Shown piece by piece: positions 29,098 through 35,705 of a stretch of 35,705 nt of DNA. The position numbers were made by a program, and so were the translations under genes. The number at the start of each line of letters is the position of its first letter. Position 1 is the stretch's first letter. The DNA is taken from NCBI GenBank assembly GCA_016218495.1, contig JACRDU010000081.1, positions 1-35,705 on the forward strand, written 5' to 3'. This DNA is from Elusimicrobiota bacterium (GTDB taxonomy: Bacteria; Elusimicrobiota; Elusimicrobia; UBA1565). A model generated the notes under the pieces. It had not been told where the DNA came from. It made no database searches and saw nothing but the letters and a program-made list of their open reading frames with translations.

Positions 29098-29126
29098 ATA
29101 CTAACGGAAGAGCGGGAATCTGTCAA
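29098..29126 (-). promoter_or_regulatory. Sigma-70-type promoter of the dcw cluster
   Basis: TTGACA (-35, 29126-29121) and TAGTAT (-10, 29103-29098) are separated by 17 bp. The start of transcription is predicted near 29091, giving a leader of about 33 nt before mraZ. The region is visibly more AT-rich than the surrounding genes. It lies in the 123-bp gap between the HExxH-peptidase gene and mraZ and is the best promoter match in the window. Confidence 0.85.
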
Positions 29127-29181
29127 GGCCTATTTCTGTGACATTACCGCTTATGAGGAGCGGCGCCCGGAGGAGGGACGG

Positions 29182-30372
29182 CTATTGGGCGCGGCGCGGG
29201 CCGGACTGCGCGTCGTAGCGCCAGGCGTACTCGAGCGCTTTGACGGAGTTGAACGGCATCCCGTAGGCGCGATAGAGGGACTCCTTGACCGGGGTCCCGT
29301 CGCGCAGGAACTTGCAGAATTTATAGAACGACGAGCGGTACTGCGAGCGGATGAGGAAGCGCACGACGCTGTAGGACTGCGTGTACCACAGGCGGATCTC
29401 GTCGTCCTTCGCTCCCGTGGTGTTGTCGACGCGCGTCAGCTCGTCGAGGCCGTAGCCGCCGCCGCGCTTGATGATCTCTAGGTTGTGCCGCAGCCAGTTC
29501 GGCGCGGCCAGGCCGCGCTCGGTCTGGACCAGGGTGGCCATCCCTTCCGAGAGCCACAGCGGGTCGGTGAGCCCGCCGATGAAGAAGCTGTCGAAGTAGA
29601 TGTGCGTGAGCTCGTGGGCCAGGATGCCGACGAGCTCCTCCGACTCGTAGAGATAGACCTTGCGCCGCTTGACCGAGGAGGCGCCGCCGGACCAGGCGGG
29701 GCGCCCCGTCACGCGGCGATAGCTCTCCTGGTCGCGGAACAGGAAGATCGACACGCGCTCCTCGCGCGCCCACGGCGAGAAGGCGGCGAGGTCGAGCATC
29801 AGGTTCGCATGGATGCTCTCCAGCGTCTCGCGGAACTCGAGCGACGGGGCTTTGCCCTCGGCGTAGATGTTGAAGTGGTTGGTCTGGGTGCGCGTGAAGC
29901 CCTTGGGGGTCGGAGCCTCCTCCTCCGGAGGACGCGCGAGGCGCTCCGGGGCGGGCCGCGCTTCAGGCTCCGTCCGCTCGGTCTTGGGAATCCGTTCGGG
30001 GGCCTTCCCGACGAAGCCGGGCGTCGGCTGGATGGAGGGCATCGTGCCGCTGACCGAGGACGGTATCCTCGCCAGCTTGGCCCCGGTGTTGGCCCCCCGG
30101 ACCGTGGCTTCAGGCTGGGTCGTCAGGTCCTCCGGCGGCTTCTGCGCGAAGAGCTTCTCCGGCGGGATGGTGCCGTCCGCCTCGATGTCGGGCAGGTCGT
30201 CGTCGAACTCGATGTCGCGCCGGTGCACCGTCTCCATGCTGCGGCTGACCCACTTCATCTGGGCCTGGTCGCCGCCGGTCTCCTCTTCCCCGAGGAACTG
30301 CCAGACCATGAGCCCCCACAACGAGAGGACCATGACCCAAAGCAATACCCTGAGGCGTATGAGTATGTCCAC
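29182..30372 (-). CDS. Membrane-anchored zinc metallopeptidase-like protein (peptidase MA-like, HExxH)
   Basis: 396 residues from GTG 30372, with AAGGGAT a few bases upstream. One N-terminal TM helix (about 9-27) is followed by a long Pro/Glu/Arg-rich linker (about 30-160), which is probably disordered. The catalytic domain (about 163-390) contains LVGILAHELTHIYFD, with His253, Glu254 and His257, and a glutamate in PLWLSEGMATLVQ (Glu276) as the likely third zinc ligand. This is the gluzincin arrangement of peptidase MA-like domains (PF13485). The domain would face the periplasm. The substrate is unknown; proximity to division genes hints at the envelope only. The TAG stop lies 123 nt before mraZ, with the dcw promoter between. 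Confidence 0.85.
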   Translation of the reverse strand: MDILIRLRVLLWVMVLSLWGLMVWQFLGEEETGGDQAQMKWVSRSMETVHRRDIEFDDDLPDIEADGTIPPEKLFAQKPPEDLTTQPEATVRGANTGAKLARIPSSVSGTMPSIQPTPGFVGKAPERIPKTERTEPEARPAPERLARPPEEEAPTPKGFTRTQTNHFNIYAEGKAPSLEFRETLESIHANLMLDLAAFSPWAREERVSIFLFRDQESYRRVTGRPAWSGGASSVKRRKVYLYESEELVGILAHELTHIYFDSFFIGGLTDPLWLSEGMATLVQTERGLAAPNWLRHNLEIIKRGGGYGLDELTRVDNTTGAKDDEIRLWYTQSYSVVRFLIRSQYRSSFYKFCKFLRDGTPVKESLYRAYGMPFNSVKALEYAWRYDAQSGPRRAQ

Positions 30373-30454
30373 GCCTATCCCTTAATAGACCCCTGGCCGG
30401 CTACCCAAAGTCTAGCCGGGATTCTCCCCCCCCGCCAGGCCTCAACAGGCCGTC
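30373..30454 (-). promoter_or_regulatory. 82-nt spacer with an inverted repeat
   Basis: CCGGCTA (30397-30403) pairs with TAGCCGG (30413-30419) around a 9-nt loop. A run of eight G on the - strand and a small GGCCT/AGGCC repeat lie nearer the upstream gene. TATTAA lies between this hairpin and the GTG at 30372 and could be a weak -10, but no matching -35 was found. It may separate the mnmG-rsmG unit from the peptidase gene. No T-run supports an intrinsic terminator. Confidence 0.35.
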
Positions 30455-30970
30455 TCAGGGGCGGGAAGCGTCGCGCATGCGCAGCGCGGCTTGGGCCAGT
30501 TCGTGCACGAAGGCGGCCAGCACCGGGATGAAGGCGGCGTGTACGCAGCCCTGGGCCCACATCACCGAGCCCAGCGGCATGCCCACCTTGGCCTCGTAGA
30601 CCTTATAGAGGACGAGCACCGCCAGCGAGCAGACCCCCGCCGTCCCCAGCGTCTGGGCCTTGCTCTGGTAGAGGGCGGCCGTCACCGGAGGCAGGGTCAG
30701 GAGCAGCCACATGGGCGCCCAGAACGGCATCAGCAGGTAGGCCAGGACGGCCGACCAGAGGAAGGTCAGCCAGACCTGCAGGGTCTTCATGCGCTGGGCC
30801 CAGCCGATGAAGCGATAGGTGTTCTTGGAGAACCAGTGGTTGACGATGAGCGAGGTCAGCAGGACCCCCACCGAGATCCATTTCACCGAGGCGTCCGGGT
30901 CCGAGAAGTAGAGCGCGCTCACGACCATCACCGCCGCGAACGGCGTGAAGTAGAGGTTCAGCAGGTTCAT
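30455..30970 (-). CDS. Small multi-pass membrane protein, unknown
   Basis: 171 residues from ATG 30970, overlapping the rsmG stop (ATGA) and preceded by GGAGG at 5-nt spacing. About five hydrophobic helices are visible (about 8-22, 30-45, 62-85, 98-120 and 130-155), with a short charged tail (RMRDASRP). No conserved motif or family is recognised. It is probably an inner-membrane protein. Tight coupling to rsmG indicates co-expression but says little about function. Confidence 0.75.
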   Translation of the reverse strand: MNLLNLYFTPFAAVMVVSALYFSDPDASVKWISVGVLLTSLIVNHWFSKNTYRFIGWAQRMKTLQVWLTFLWSAVLAYLLMPFWAPMWLLLTLPPVTAALYQSKAQTLGTAGVCSLAVLVLYKVYEAKVGMPLGSVMWAQGCVHAAFIPVLAAFVHELAQAALRMRDASRP

Positions 30971-31623
30971 CCATCCCTCCGTGTGAAGACCAGAAAACGG
31001 TCCTGCGCCTCGCCGGGGAGGCGGTACGGCTCCGAGTCGCGGCCGGGCGGGGCCGCGCTCGAGAAGAGCATCGTCCAGCCGCCGGGCCGGGCCAGCGGGC
31101 GCGCCAGCGCCAAGGCTTCGTCGAACGGCGCCAGCGCCCGCGCGACCACGGCGTCGGCGGCGGCCTCGATGCGGCCGGCGGCCGCGCCGTCCTGGCGCAG
31201 CAGTTCGAGCGCCCCTGTGCCGTCTGCCCGGGCGTGGAAGGCCTTCAGGCCCGCCAGCCCCAGGCGGACCGTCTCCAGGGTCAGGAAGGCCGCCTTGCGA
31301 TAGACCGTGTCCACCAGCCAGACCTCCGCCTCGGGCCATGCGGCCTTGACCGCCGCCCCGATGAAGCCGGCCCCGCAGCCCAGGTCGACGATGCGGGGGG
31401 CCGGCCCCGTCAGGCGCCGCTTGAGCGGCGCCACCGCGGACAAGCCGTCGAGGATGTGCCGCCTCCAGACGGTCCCGAAGTCCTTCGCCGCCGTGATGTT
31501 CGTGCGCCGGCCGTATTCCAACACATCGCGCGCGTAGCCGTCCAGGATGGCGAAGGCCTCCGGCGCCGGCGCCGCGCCGCGCGACTCGAGCCAGGCCCGC
31601 GCCTCGGCGGCCTCGGGCGTCAT
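30967..31623 (-). CDS. rsmG: 16S rRNA (guanine(527)-N7)-methyltransferase RsmG (GidB)
   Basis: 218 residues from ATG 31623, overlapping the mnmG stop (ATGA). The RsmG core is present: the R-T-N-I-T segment at about 40-44, [10 protein letters not shown], and the SAM-binding [37 protein letters not shown], then [19 protein letters not shown]. It methylates N7 of G527 in 16S rRNA. The motif is GCGAGFIG where most RsmG proteins have GSGAGFPG, a mild deviation. Pairing with mnmG is the classical gidA-gidB arrangement. Confidence 0.93.
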   Translation of the reverse strand: MTPEAAEARAWLESRGAAPAPEAFAILDGYARDVLEYGRRTNITAAKDFGTVWRRHILDGLSAVAPLKRRLTGPAPRIVDLGCGAGFIGAAVKAAWPEAEVWLVDTVYRKAAFLTLETVRLGLAGLKAFHARADGTGALELLRQDGAAAGRIEAAADAVVARALAPFDEALALARPLARPGGWTMLFSSAAPPGRDSEPYRLPGEAQDRFLVFTRRDG

Positions 31624-33371
31624 GCGGTGAGCCGCCTCAGCCAGACGCCGAGCATCAGGACGTCGGCGGGGGTCACCCCCGGCACGCGCGCGGCCTGGCC
31701 GAGGCTGGCCGGACGGAGCTTGGCCAGCTTCTGGCGGGTCTCGGCGAGCAGCGGCAGGTCGGCGTACGGGAAGTCGCCGGGCAGCGGCTCGGCGTCGAGC
31801 GCGCGCGTCTGGGCCCAGGCCCGGCGGTCTTTCTCGGCGTAGGGGGCGTAGAGGCGCTCCACCTCCGCCTCCTCCTGCGCGCCGGCCGCGCTCCATGGCG
31901 CCAGGGCCGCGTCCTCGTGGCGCGAGGGCCGCGAGGCGCGGGCGTCGCAGACGGCGTCGCGGTAGCGCGCGAAGGCCTCCCACAGCGGGTCTTCGACGAG
32001 GCCCAGCGCGCGCCCGCGCTCCATCAGGCGCAGGTCGGCGTTGTTGGCGCGCAGGGTGAGGCGCGCCTCGGCGCGGGCCGTGAACATGCGGTAGGGCTCG
32101 TCGACCCCGCGGGTGACCAGGTCGTCGACCATGACCCCGATGTAGGCCTCCTCGCGGCCGAGCACGAAGGGCTCGCGCCCGAGCAGGCCGGCGGCGGCGT
32201 TGACGCCGGCCACGAAGCCCTGGGCGGCGGCCTCTTCGTAGCCGGTCGTGCCGTTCACCTGGCCGGCGAGGAACAGCCCGGGCACGGTCTTGCATTCCAG
32301 GGTGGGCCGCAGCTGGGTGGGCGGACAGAAGTCGTATTCCACGGCGTAGCCGGGGCGCATCAGCTCGGCGCGCTCGAGGCCGCCGACGGTGCGCACGAGC
32401 TCGAGCTGGACCTCCTCGGGCAGGCTCGTGGAGAGGCCGTTGACGTAGACCTCCCGCGTGTCGCGGCCTTCGGGCTCGAGGAAGAGCTGGTGGCGCACCT
32501 TGTGAGGGAACTTCACCACCTGGGCCTCGATGGAGGGGCAGTAGCGGGGGCCGAGGGCCTTGATGCGGCCGGAGTAGAGCGGAGAGCGGTCGAGGTTGGC
32601 GCGGATGACGCGGTGCGTGGCCTCGTTGGTGTAGGCGATCCAGCACGGGAGCTGGCCGGCGGGGAGGGCGGCGTGGCGGTGGGAGAGCGGGCGGGCCTCC
32701 GGCCGGGGGTCCTGGCGCTCGAAGCGGGCGTAGTCAAGGGTGCGCGCGTCGAGGCGCGGCGGGGTCCCGGTCTTGAAGCGGCGGACCTCGAGGCCCAGTC
32801 CTTCCAGCGAGCCTGAGAGCCGGGCGGCGGGCGCCTCGCCGGCGCGGCCGGCGTCGAAGCTCTCCAGGCCCACATGGGCGCGTCCGCGCAGGAAGGTCCC
32901 GGCGGTCACCACGACGGCGCGCGCCCTGCGGCGCGTCCCGCGGCCCGTGACGACGCCGGCGACGCGGCTCCCCTCCACCCAGACCGCTTCCACCTCGTCC
33001 TGCCGGAGGTCCAGCCCGGGGCGCGCCTCGACGATGGCGCGCATCGCGCGCCGGTAGGCGGCCTTGTCGCACTGCACCCGCGGGGCGCGCACCGCGGGGC
33101 CTTTGCCGTGGTTGAGCACTTGGAAGTGCAGGCCGGTGCGGTCGGCCGCCACGGCCATCATCCCGCCCAGGGCGTCGAGCTCGCGGACCATGTGCCCCTT
33201 GCCCACCCCCCCCACCGAGGGGTTGCAGGACATCTGCGCGACGGTGTCGAGGTTCTGCGTGACGAGCAGGACGCGCAGACCCATGCCGGCGGCGGCCAGC
33301 GCGGCCTCGCAGCCGGCGTGGCCCGCGCCCACGACGATGACGTCGTGGCTGGTGGGATGCTCGGAACCCAT
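31620..33371 (-). CDS. mnmG: tRNA uridine-5-carboxymethylaminomethyl modification enzyme MnmG (GidA)
   Basis: 583 residues from ATG 33371. The FAD-binding [18 protein letters not shown] is at about 12-29, followed by [91 protein letters not shown] and the C-terminal [28 protein letters not shown]. With MnmE it modifies U34 of several tRNAs. It is about 40 residues shorter than typical MnmG (about 620), the shortfall being in the C-terminal helical domain. mnmE ends at 35598 upstream on the same strand, separated by two membrane-protein genes. Confidence 0.96.
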   Translation of the reverse strand: MGSEHPTSHDVIVVGAGHAGCEAALAAAGMGLRVLLVTQNLDTVAQMSCNPSVGGVGKGHMVRELDALGGMMAVAADRTGLHFQVLNHGKGPAVRAPRVQCDKAAYRRAMRAIVEARPGLDLRQDEVEAVWVEGSRVAGVVTGRGTRRRARAVVVTAGTFLRGRAHVGLESFDAGRAGEAPAARLSGSLEGLGLEVRRFKTGTPPRLDARTLDYARFERQDPRPEARPLSHRHAALPAGQLPCWIAYTNEATHRVIRANLDRSPLYSGRIKALGPRYCPSIEAQVVKFPHKVRHQLFLEPEGRDTREVYVNGLSTSLPEEVQLELVRTVGGLERAELMRPGYAVEYDFCPPTQLRPTLECKTVPGLFLAGQVNGTTGYEEAAAQGFVAGVNAAAGLLGREPFVLGREEAYIGVMVDDLVTRGVDEPYRMFTARAEARLTLRANNADLRLMERGRALGLVEDPLWEAFARYRDAVCDARASRPSRHEDAALAPWSAAGAQEEAEVERLYAPYAEKDRRAWAQTRALDAEPLPGDFPYADLPLLAETRQKLAKLRPASLGQAARVPGVTPADVLMLGVWLRRLTA

Positions 33372-33373
33372 CC

Positions 33374-34153
33374 TCAGACCGCCATCAAGGCCTTGAGCAC
33401 GTCGTTGGGGAGCAACCCGGCGTTGTGCATCGAGAAGACGAAGAAGATCTGGGCGATGAAGCCCAGGAAGACGGCGGCGAAGGCCCGCGCGGTGGGCAGG
33501 CCCAGAGTGCGTCCCACGCCGTAGGAGCACAGGCCCAGGGTCCAGAAGAGCAGGACCATCTCGAGGCCCTGGTAGAGCACCGCCGAACGCAGCAGCACGA
33601 CGGCCGTGAAGACCGGCACCATGGCCACGGCCGGGGCGTTGGCGGCAAGCAGCGCGGCGGTCAGCGAGCGCCAGCGGGCGCGGTCCAGGCGCCGCCAGCC
33701 GGGGTAGGCCAAGGCCGGCAGGGCAGCCAGGGCGGCGATGAAGGCCGCGCGGGGGATCAGGCCGTTGGAGTGCACGACCAGCAGCAGGGCGGGGACGGCG
33801 CAGGAGAGCACCGCGCCGGCCAGGCGCAGCGGCAGCTTCCCCCCGTCGAGGACGACGGCGAACCAGCCGGTGGTGGCCACCAGGACGGCGGCCAAGGCGG
33901 GGGTCCAGAGCTGGACCCGGACCCAGAACCACAGGGGGCGCGGGTCGACAGGGAGCGTCGCGCCTTCGGGAGGCGGCGGGAAGGACTCGGGCTTGAGCCA
34001 ATAGAAGAAGGCCGACGCGGCCATGTAGGCCCCGAGCACGCCCAGCGCGGGACGCACGGCCCGTGCCGGGTCGGCGGCGGTCTTCTCGAAAGCCCGCCCA
34101 GGGGCGAATACCACGTCCCGGCCCAGCTCGAACGCCTCACTCACCATGGACAC
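33374..34153 (-). CDS. Multi-pass membrane protein, possibly Yip1-domain type
   Basis: 259 residues from GTG 34153, which has GGAGG at 6-nt spacing; ATG 34147 is an alternative with poorer spacing. The N-terminus [30 protein letters not shown] resembles the amphipathic entry of bacterial Yip1-domain proteins, and about six TM helices follow. The similarity is from pattern memory only. The 5' end overlaps the MFS gene by 17 nt, implying translational coupling with the transporter. mnmG starts 2 nt after its stop. The function is unknown. Confidence 0.7.
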   Translation of the reverse strand: MSMVSEAFELGRDVVFAPGRAFEKTAADPARAVRPALGVLGAYMAASAFFYWLKPESFPPPPEGATLPVDPRPLWFWVRVQLWTPALAAVLVATTGWFAVVLDGGKLPLRLAGAVLSCAVPALLLVVHSNGLIPRAAFIAALAALPALAYPGWRRLDRARWRSLTAALLAANAPAVAMVPVFTAVVLLRSAVLYQGLEMVLLFWTLGLCSYGVGRTLGLPTARAFAAVFLGFIAQIFFVFSMHNAGLLPNDVLKALMAV

Positions 34154-35354
34154 GCGCCACCTCCGCGCCGTCGGCCTCGACGTGCCCGGCGCCCCACAGG
34201 CAAATCAGGCCGGCCACTCCCAGGAACGCCATCGTCCCGACCAGGGCCAGTTCCAGGCCCCAGTGGTCCGACGCCAAGCCGATGAGGGCGGGGCTGACGG
34301 CGTCTCCGAGGGCGTGGATGACGAAGATGTTGGCGGCGAAGGCCATCGAGCGCACGGCCGGGGCCGTCACCGACACGATGACGCCGTTGAGCGGCCCCAT
34401 GTTGAGGAAGGCCAGCATCTCGGCGAGGAAGAGCAGGGCCAGGGTGCCTTGGTAGGACTTGCTCATGACGGCGGCGGCTCCGGCCGGCATGGCCAGCAGG
34501 AGCCCCGCGCCGGAGACGAGGAAGTACGCCTTGCCCGTGACGCGCAGCAGGCGGTCGCCCAGCCAGCCGCCCAGGAGGCTGCCGGCCAGACCGGCCACGA
34601 CGGTGACGGCGCCGAAGACGGTCCCCGCTTCCATGACGGACAGGCCCCAGGCGCGGTTGAGGAAGCTCGGCATCCAGACCGCCAGGCCGCCCAGCGCGAA
34701 GGTCATGGCCGTCATCCCGAGCGTGCTGGCCACATAGCTCTTCACGCGGTAGAGGGCGGCGTATTCCCTGAGCCCGGCGGGGGCGCGCTGCGCCTGCTCT
34801 TCGGAGCGCGGGTCCCTGAGGCGCAGGGCGAGGAGGGCCAGGAGGATGCCCGGGGGGCCGACGACCCAGAAGGCGCTGCGCCAGCCCCAATGCCCGCCGA
34901 CCCAGCCCCCCATCACATAGCCCAGCGCGCTGCCGACGGGGATGGCCATCGAGAACAGGGCCAGGACCCCGCCCCGGCGCTCCTTGGGGAAGTGCTCGGC
35001 CACGAAGGAGGGCGACACCGCCCCGTAGCCGGATTCCCCCACTCCGACCAGGGCGCGGGCGGCGAAGAGCTGGACGTAGTTCCTGGCCAGGCCGGAGAGG
35101 CCGGTGGCCAGGCTCCACAGGGCGATGCCGCCGGAGATCCACTTGACGCGGCTGCCGCGGTCGGCGCGCCAGCCCACCAGCGGCGCGGCGCACATGTAGA
35201 CCACCATGAAGGCCGAGGCCAGCGCTCCGAGGCGGGCATCGCTCAGGAGCATCTCGGACTTGATCAGCGGCAGGAGGGCGTAGAGCACCTGGCGGTCCAC
35301 ATAGTTGACCAGGTTGATGCAGAAGAGGAGGAGAAGGACGGAGCGTGGGCTCAT
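34137..35354 (-). CDS. Major facilitator superfamily transporter, spinster-like
   Basis: 405 residues from ATG 35354 (MSPRSVLLLLFCINLVNYVDRQ), chosen because GGAGAAGG lies 8 nt upstream; TTG 35375 would add seven residues. Twelve TM helices are expected. The loop 2-3 MFS signature is present as GWRADRGSRVKW, and the region LVNYVDRQVLYALLPLIKSEM...ARLGALASAFMVVYM is typical of spinster-type MFS carriers. The conserved GLGESGY-like stretch appears as ALVGVGESGYGAVSPSF. Substrates of bacterial members are mostly unknown (sugar acids, lipids or drugs). The gene sits between mnmE and mnmG, which is unusual for the usually adjacent GidA/TrmE pair. Confidence 0.88.
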   Translation of the reverse strand: MSPRSVLLLLFCINLVNYVDRQVLYALLPLIKSEMLLSDARLGALASAFMVVYMCAAPLVGWRADRGSRVKWISGGIALWSLATGLSGLARNYVQLFAARALVGVGESGYGAVSPSFVAEHFPKERRGGVLALFSMAIPVGSALGYVMGGWVGGHWGWRSAFWVVGPPGILLALLALRLRDPRSEEQAQRAPAGLREYAALYRVKSYVASTLGMTAMTFALGGLAVWMPSFLNRAWGLSVMEAGTVFGAVTVVAGLAGSLLGGWLGDRLLRVTGKAYFLVSGAGLLLAMPAGAAAVMSKSYQGTLALLFLAEMLAFLNMGPLNGVIVSVTAPAVRSMAFAANIFVIHALGDAVSPALIGLASDHWGLELALVGTMAFLGVAGLICLWGAGHVEADGAEVARVHGE

Positions 35355-35597
35355 AAAACGGACCTTCTCCCCCAACGGATCGAGCGCCCCCCCCGGGGGG
35401 TCGCTCGGGGTCGGCGCTTAACGGGCGCGCCGACCGGGTACGGAGAATCGTTAGCAATGTGTTTCAAGGAATTCCGTAAAAATAAGAAAATGCTTCGATA
35501 TGCTGGACCCGCTCTGCGCGGATAGCGCAGAGCCCGAGAGTCCTCCGCCGCGGGGGAGGACTCTCGATCCGTTGAGGGGGCGCTCCGCCGTTTTTCT
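35355..35597 (-). promoter_or_regulatory. Hairpin-rich spacer between mnmE and the MFS gene (longest gap)
   Basis: Four inverted repeats are visible. 35535-35546 pairs with 35555-35566 (12 bp, CGAGAGTCCTCC arm). 35511-35519 pairs with 35525-35533 (9 bp, GCTCTGCGC). 35409-35417 pairs with 35427-35435 (9 bp, GGTCGGCGC). 35381-35386 pairs with 35402-35407 (CGAGCG) around a C-run/G-run. The first two probably end the mnmE transcript, although no T-run follows directly. Between the pairs, 35436-35510 is AT-rich and contains TTGAAA on the - strand (35471-35466). It may hold the MFS promoter, but no good -10 follows at 16-18 bp. The last two hairpins would lie in the MFS leader. Confidence 0.5.
35535..35566 (-). 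terminator. 12-bp hairpin downstream of mnmE
   Basis: A perfect stem CGAGAGTCCTCC / GGAGGACTCTCG with an 8-nt loop begins 32 nt after the mnmE stop. A second 9-bp hairpin (35511-35533) follows one base later. There is no adjoining T-run, so a Rho-independent terminator is only a candidate; a T-rich stretch (CATTTTCTTATTTTTA on the - strand) lies about 20 nt further on. Confidence 0.5.
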
Positions 35598-35705
35598 TCA
35601 TTTGCCCACGCAAAACCGCGAGAAGACCGCGGCGAGGGTCTCCTCGGCGGTGTCCTTGCCGACGATGGAGTCGAGGGCCTCCAGGGCGCCTCGCAGGGCG
35701 CGGGC
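35598..35705 (-). CDS. mnmE: tRNA modification GTPase MnmE, C-terminal 35 residues (5' end outside window)
   Basis: The - strand frame reads from the window edge to TGA at 35600-35598. The encoded tail includes LRGALEALDSIVGKDTAEETLAAVFSRF and ends C-V-G-K. The terminal F-S-x-F-C-I/V-G-K is the hallmark of MnmE, whose cysteine is strictly conserved, and the preceding helix IVGK-T-E--L--VFS matches its C-terminal domain. MnmE acts with MnmG in wobble-uridine modification, and mnmG lies about 2.2 kb downstream on the same strand. Only the end of the gene is visible, so the G domain cannot be checked. Confidence 0.93.
   Translation of the reverse strand, partial: ARALRGALEALDSIVGKDTAEETLAAVFSRFCVGK

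Overview
This is a gene-dense, clearly high-GC bacterial chromosome segment. The meso-DAP-type MurE, the outer-membrane-type beta-barrel and the secreted proteins ending in FlgD-like/CHU_C-like Ig domains indicate a Gram-negative (diderm) bacterium. The large fibronectin-III protein, the PorV-like barrel fused to TPRs and the gene content remind me of Elusimicrobiota or a neighbouring phylum. That placement is an impression from protein style, not a phylogenetic result.

Positions 1-11904 (+ strand) hold two parts. The first is a surface-protein module: the end of an unknown secreted protein, a two-Ig-domain secreted protein, a 1657-residue protein of alternating fibronectin-III repeats with a C-terminal FlgD-like domain, a small secreted protein that is almost only that C-terminal domain, and a PorV/UPF0164-like barrel fused to TPRs. 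The second is a histidine kinase, a single-domain response regulator, an RNA 2',3'-cyclic phosphodiesterase (ThpR) and the transglycosylase MltG. A 26-bp perfect hairpin closes this half.

Positions 11971-35705 (- strand) run the other way. Read in transcription order they start with the 3' end of mnmE, followed by a hairpin-rich spacer, an MFS transporter, a multi-TM protein, mnmG, rsmG, another membrane protein and a membrane-anchored HExxH peptidase. A sigma-70-type promoter and four 10-bp-phased MraZ boxes then open the division/cell-wall (dcw) cluster: mraZ, rsmH, a 51-codon small ORF, ftsL, ftsI, murE, murF, mraY, murD, ftsW, murG. After murG the usual murC/murB/ddl/ftsQAZ genes are missing. 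In their place come surE, a CapA-like gene, a Crp-family regulator, hisS, aspS and tRNA-Ala(CGC). Most junctions are overlaps of 1-17 nt or gaps under 20 nt, so long co-transcribed units are likely.

The most noteworthy observations are: (i) an in-frame TAG inside otherwise full-length mraY, and a second inside the signal-peptide coding region of the Ig-domain protein, although TAG is an ordinary stop for at least eight genes here; (ii) an unusually readable MraZ operator and promoter whose last box overlaps the mraZ start codon; (iii) a small ORF coupled to rsmH and followed by three copies of a hairpin-forming repeat inside the dcw cluster; (iv) a surface module that pairs proteins sharing one C-terminal domain with a PorV-like barrel; (v) two genes, crp-like and surE, with a TATAAT-like box exactly 6 nt before the start codon and no Shine-Dalgarno, suggesting leaderless mRNAs. 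No IS element, phage gene or CRISPR array was seen. No gene-free stretch exceeds 300 bases; the longest is about 243 bases (35355-35597).
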